64,000 bases of DNA, taken from contig CM043704.1 in the NCBI GenBank assembly GCA_023935145.1, forward strand, positions 94,265,873 to 94,329,872, read 5' to 3'. Position 1 is the stretch's first letter. The number at the start of each line of letters is the position of its first letter. The notes below the pieces were generated by a model, which ran no database searches, was not told the origin of the DNA, and saw only the letters and a list, made by a program, of their open reading frames with translations. The position numbers and the translations under genes were made by a program. This DNA comes from Bretschneidera sinensis. Lineage: Eukaryota > Streptophyta > Magnoliopsida > Brassicales > Akaniaceae. Shown here piece by piece: positions 61,901 through 64,000 of this stretch.

Positions 61901-63716
61901 CCTCCCCCAGACCGCGCCAAATAATTGGCCACCAGAGCATCATTATCCTTAGGTATAGAAAAAAATATCTGTGACACATCTATTGCTAAATGAACACCAA
62001 AGAAAAGAACTAAAATTTATCTCTACGCATATAGCCACTTTGACACTTGAGGTACTAACATTAAACTACAAGACAAGGGTCTGGGAATAAGGAAAATGCA
62101 TGAAATATCTTCACCAAGATGACCCAACAGAATTTTCAGAGGAGAAGAAAATTCCTAATTTAAAACGTTTCCCAGTGATACTTCTATAATTTATTCCAGT
62201 TTGTCGAGTCATGACCTTATTGTTCTGACCCTTTTAGTGTTTCTTTAGGCATATGCCTTATTTCAATTTCATAAGGTTCGTGAAATCCACTACATGAGAG
62301 AACAGAAAGAAGGAGAAAAAAACGAAATTTGAAAGGAAGAGATAACTTTCATTTGGTTAGATATGATCATGCTAACATGCACCAGCAGAAAGTCCAAAAT
62401 GTTCACTCTAGTTGTTTAAATATTGTAAATCACTAAACATAATCATGAAAACTTTCGGAGGGTTCTGATTAATACAAAAGATCTCTCATGAGAAAAGATA
62501 GAATGTTAAGTGTCAATTGCCAGAGATTAGATAAATGCAGTTAAAATTATTTGCGAAACCAGGCTGACGAGTGGACTAAGCCACCCTCAAGATTTTTTTT
62601 CTTCTTTTTTTGTCTCTGTAGTTTGTATGGACTTTTGAAGCAGTAGAAACCACATATACTCGTTCCATATTAGAGGAACACTTCAAAAACTGTGAAGTAC
62701 CTGTTTCGAAAAATATGATGAGGTCATGAATATTAATTCACTGTTTATTATTTTGAATTACAGAATCTTGCCTAAATCACTAGTTTGTGGGAAAATAGAC
62801 ATGTCTCCATTATAACTAAAGGTCCTGAATTTTACCACAAAAGCTTCTTACTAACTTAAATGTTTACAAATCTTTACTAATCAGTCTAATCACAATATCT
62901 TAGAACTGGTAAACTCTTATGACTTTTTATAATTAGTTCTGGCAAACTATTGTTGTTTATAATCTATTTCCAGCTGTCTTTTCTCTCAGTATACCTTGGA
63001 ATTTACCATTTTCTCTCCTTTTCTATATTCATCAAATTGCTTGTTGCTTTCAAGTTATTCTAACCAATCAGGAAACCACAACAAAGAAAAAAAATCAATC
63101 ATAATGAAATTGTCTCTTCCGTGCCTCTCAATTTTCCAGTTCAAACCGTTTGCATGTGTGCAGTGATGCACACTTGTCACAGGGCACAACATGTAAAGTG
63201 AAAAGTAACGAGCTAAGGTTGCTGTATGAAGACAATTAGACCACATATTTCATTCAACATATCATAAACTAAAAAGAAAAGATTGTAAGGAAATACCATC
63301 TTCAGCATCTAAAGGCCATATGTGCTTCGACAAGGCTTTATTCATTTGAAACATGTCGATAGAATTTACACAAAAGAGAGCATGCAATGATTCATCACAT
63401 ATTATTTTTCGCTTATCCTTTGGATCTTGCAAATTGTTCTCCCGGATATAGCTCCAAAGCTTCCTGACAACCTGGGACCATAAACAAAAGAGAAAGAGGA
63501 GTGGAGGAGGAATGTGTGTGATTATGGTTTAAGTAAGTTCATCCTCAATGGCATGAACTAAGGACAAATTAGAAAGATTTTCAAAAATTTTATCTATATA
63601 CCTCTGTTCTGGCCAATTCAGGAACTCCAACGAATGTTTGAAGTTGTGGAGAAAGACTGCACAATTTAGTAAAGCCACCTCTTCTTTTCTTGACATCCTT
63701 ATCAGCCTTCCTCGAC
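58992..63716 (-). CDS. Double SWIB-domain protein, 5' end beyond the window
   Basis: Five exons on the minus strand are visible: 63602-63716, 63297-63471, 60925-60981, 60559-60734 and 58992-59117, all with GT-AG borders and matching phases. The stop is at 58992-58994. The first SWIB domain spans exons 1-2 (GGFTKLCSLSPQLQTFVGV, ELARTEVVRKLWSYIRENNL, IICDESLHALFCVNSIDMF). A basic linker follows (DDSAEKGRRSKQAREE). The second SWIB domain spans the last two exons (LPLSDALVKFFGTGENELSR, ADVVKRMWEYIKQNDLQDP, SDKRRIICDGKLKELLEVDS), ending in FIKNEQ. SWIB domains occur in the BAF60-type subunits of SWI/SNF complexes. Plant homologues with two SWIB domains usually start with a DEK-C domain, which would lie past 64000. 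They are presumed nuclear chromatin proteins. The 2.3-kb intron between 60981 and 63297 hosts a LINE remnant. Confidence 0.93.
59281..59578. repeat. Pair of about 92-bp direct repeats in the last SWIB intron
   Basis: 59281-59372 and 59488-59578 share taccaattatcccaaaag, then aaatgacccaattaattctt. They flank a 115-bp spacer. I associate this sequence with a dispersed plant repeat; the class is not settled. It could be a very short LTR pair. Confidence 0.7.
59881..59905. repeat. Poly-C then poly-A run
   Basis: About 12 C residues followed by 12 A residues, in the last intron of the SWIB gene. Confidence 0.8.
60036..60118. repeat. 41-bp tandem duplication
   Basis: gttgatttgaccagcgcaag, then ctaggtgctttattaagaat, occurs twice in a row with one mismatch (tgc/tac), in the last SWIB intron. 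Confidence 0.9.
60185..60222. repeat. (TC)n microsatellite
   Basis: Imperfect CT run, ctctctttctctctctctct, then ctctactctctctc, in the last SWIB intron. Confidence 0.85.
61055..61980 (-). pseudogene. LINE (L1-type) 3' fragment in a SWIB intron
   Basis: On the minus strand pieces of the plant LINE polyprotein C-terminus follow in order: SRSGGGVHWCPKFIRLVQDW (reading from about 61915), PREQFPWKKIWHTNTLPRVA and IFVLTALLDKKFTVDNL (zf-RVT region), then MWSIWCERNRMFGRMECTLH and HSLFAWSSTQFTAV at the end. The frames are broken by shifts and stops. The 5' part with endonuclease and reverse transcriptase is missing, as expected of 5'-truncated LINE copies. It lies in the same direction as the host gene. 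Confidence 0.85.
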
Positions 63717-64000
63717 CTAGTCGGTAAAACAAAACAGTATTTTGTTTTGAAATATCACCAATTGCAAACAGTGGGCCCAAGTAACATAAAATAAGTGAAT
63801 CATGGATTAGAAATTTGATATCAACATTCAAATGCCTAATACCATAGTATTTCTAATGACAATCTTTGTATGCTAAAAGTTGAAAAAATGAAAAGTATTA
63901 AATTGAAATATGTTATCGTGTTGGTATTGAGCTCCATTAAGAGCTTAACAAAACACACATATCAGAGTCCTAGCATATCAATTTTTTTCTCCATTCTTCT

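Overview
This is a nuclear window from a flowering plant, almost certainly a eudicot. The DNA is AT-rich. The genes carry GT-AG introns, the protein families are plant-specific, and Ty3 and other retrotransposon debris fills the gaps. The sequence alone does not name the species. All calls come from reading translations, splice sites and repeats by eye; no database search was run.

Layout. 1-5.8 kb is gene-free DNA with a long inverted-repeat (foldback) element and other MITE- and SINE-like pieces. At 5.86-6.27 kb (minus) lies an intact single-exon gene for a small membrane protein. At 8.75-11.99 kb is a complete but non-coding LTR retrotransposon (3.2 kb, 5-bp target duplication agagc) whose inside is almost wholly tandem repeats. 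At 14.35-17.60 kb (minus) is a four-exon class III peroxidase (PER10 type) broken by two frameshifts and a nonsense codon. At 22.3-23.5 kb (minus) is a tandem array of seven tRNA-Ile(AAU) copies, some intact and some decayed. At 24.8-28.5 kb (minus) is a ten-exon La-related protein 6 gene with a PAM2-like motif. At 33.3-35.6 kb (minus) is a five-exon HHO/NIGT1-type GARP transcription factor. At 37.86-47.90 kb (plus) is a 10-kb Ty3 Tat-type element with a truncated 5' LTR, decayed gag-pol, a spliced antisense open frame and a 48-bp tandem repeat. At 47.9-58.9 kb I see no gene. At 59.0-63.7 kb (minus) is the 3' part of a gene encoding two SWIB domains, with a LINE remnant in one intron.

The host genes do not form a pathway. 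Their order is informative: as I recall them, PER10, HHO6 and a SWIB gene lie close together on Arabidopsis chromosome 1, and a SWIB gene lies next to LARP6C on chromosome 3. The window therefore looks like the unfractionated ancestral block, later expanded by retrotransposons.

The most unusual signal is a 48-bp hairpin-forming repeat. It fills the space upstream of the polypurine tract in both the 10-kb Tat element and the 3.2-kb non-coding element, at the same place and in the same orientation relative to each element. This links them as partner and parasite, or as derivatives of one lineage.
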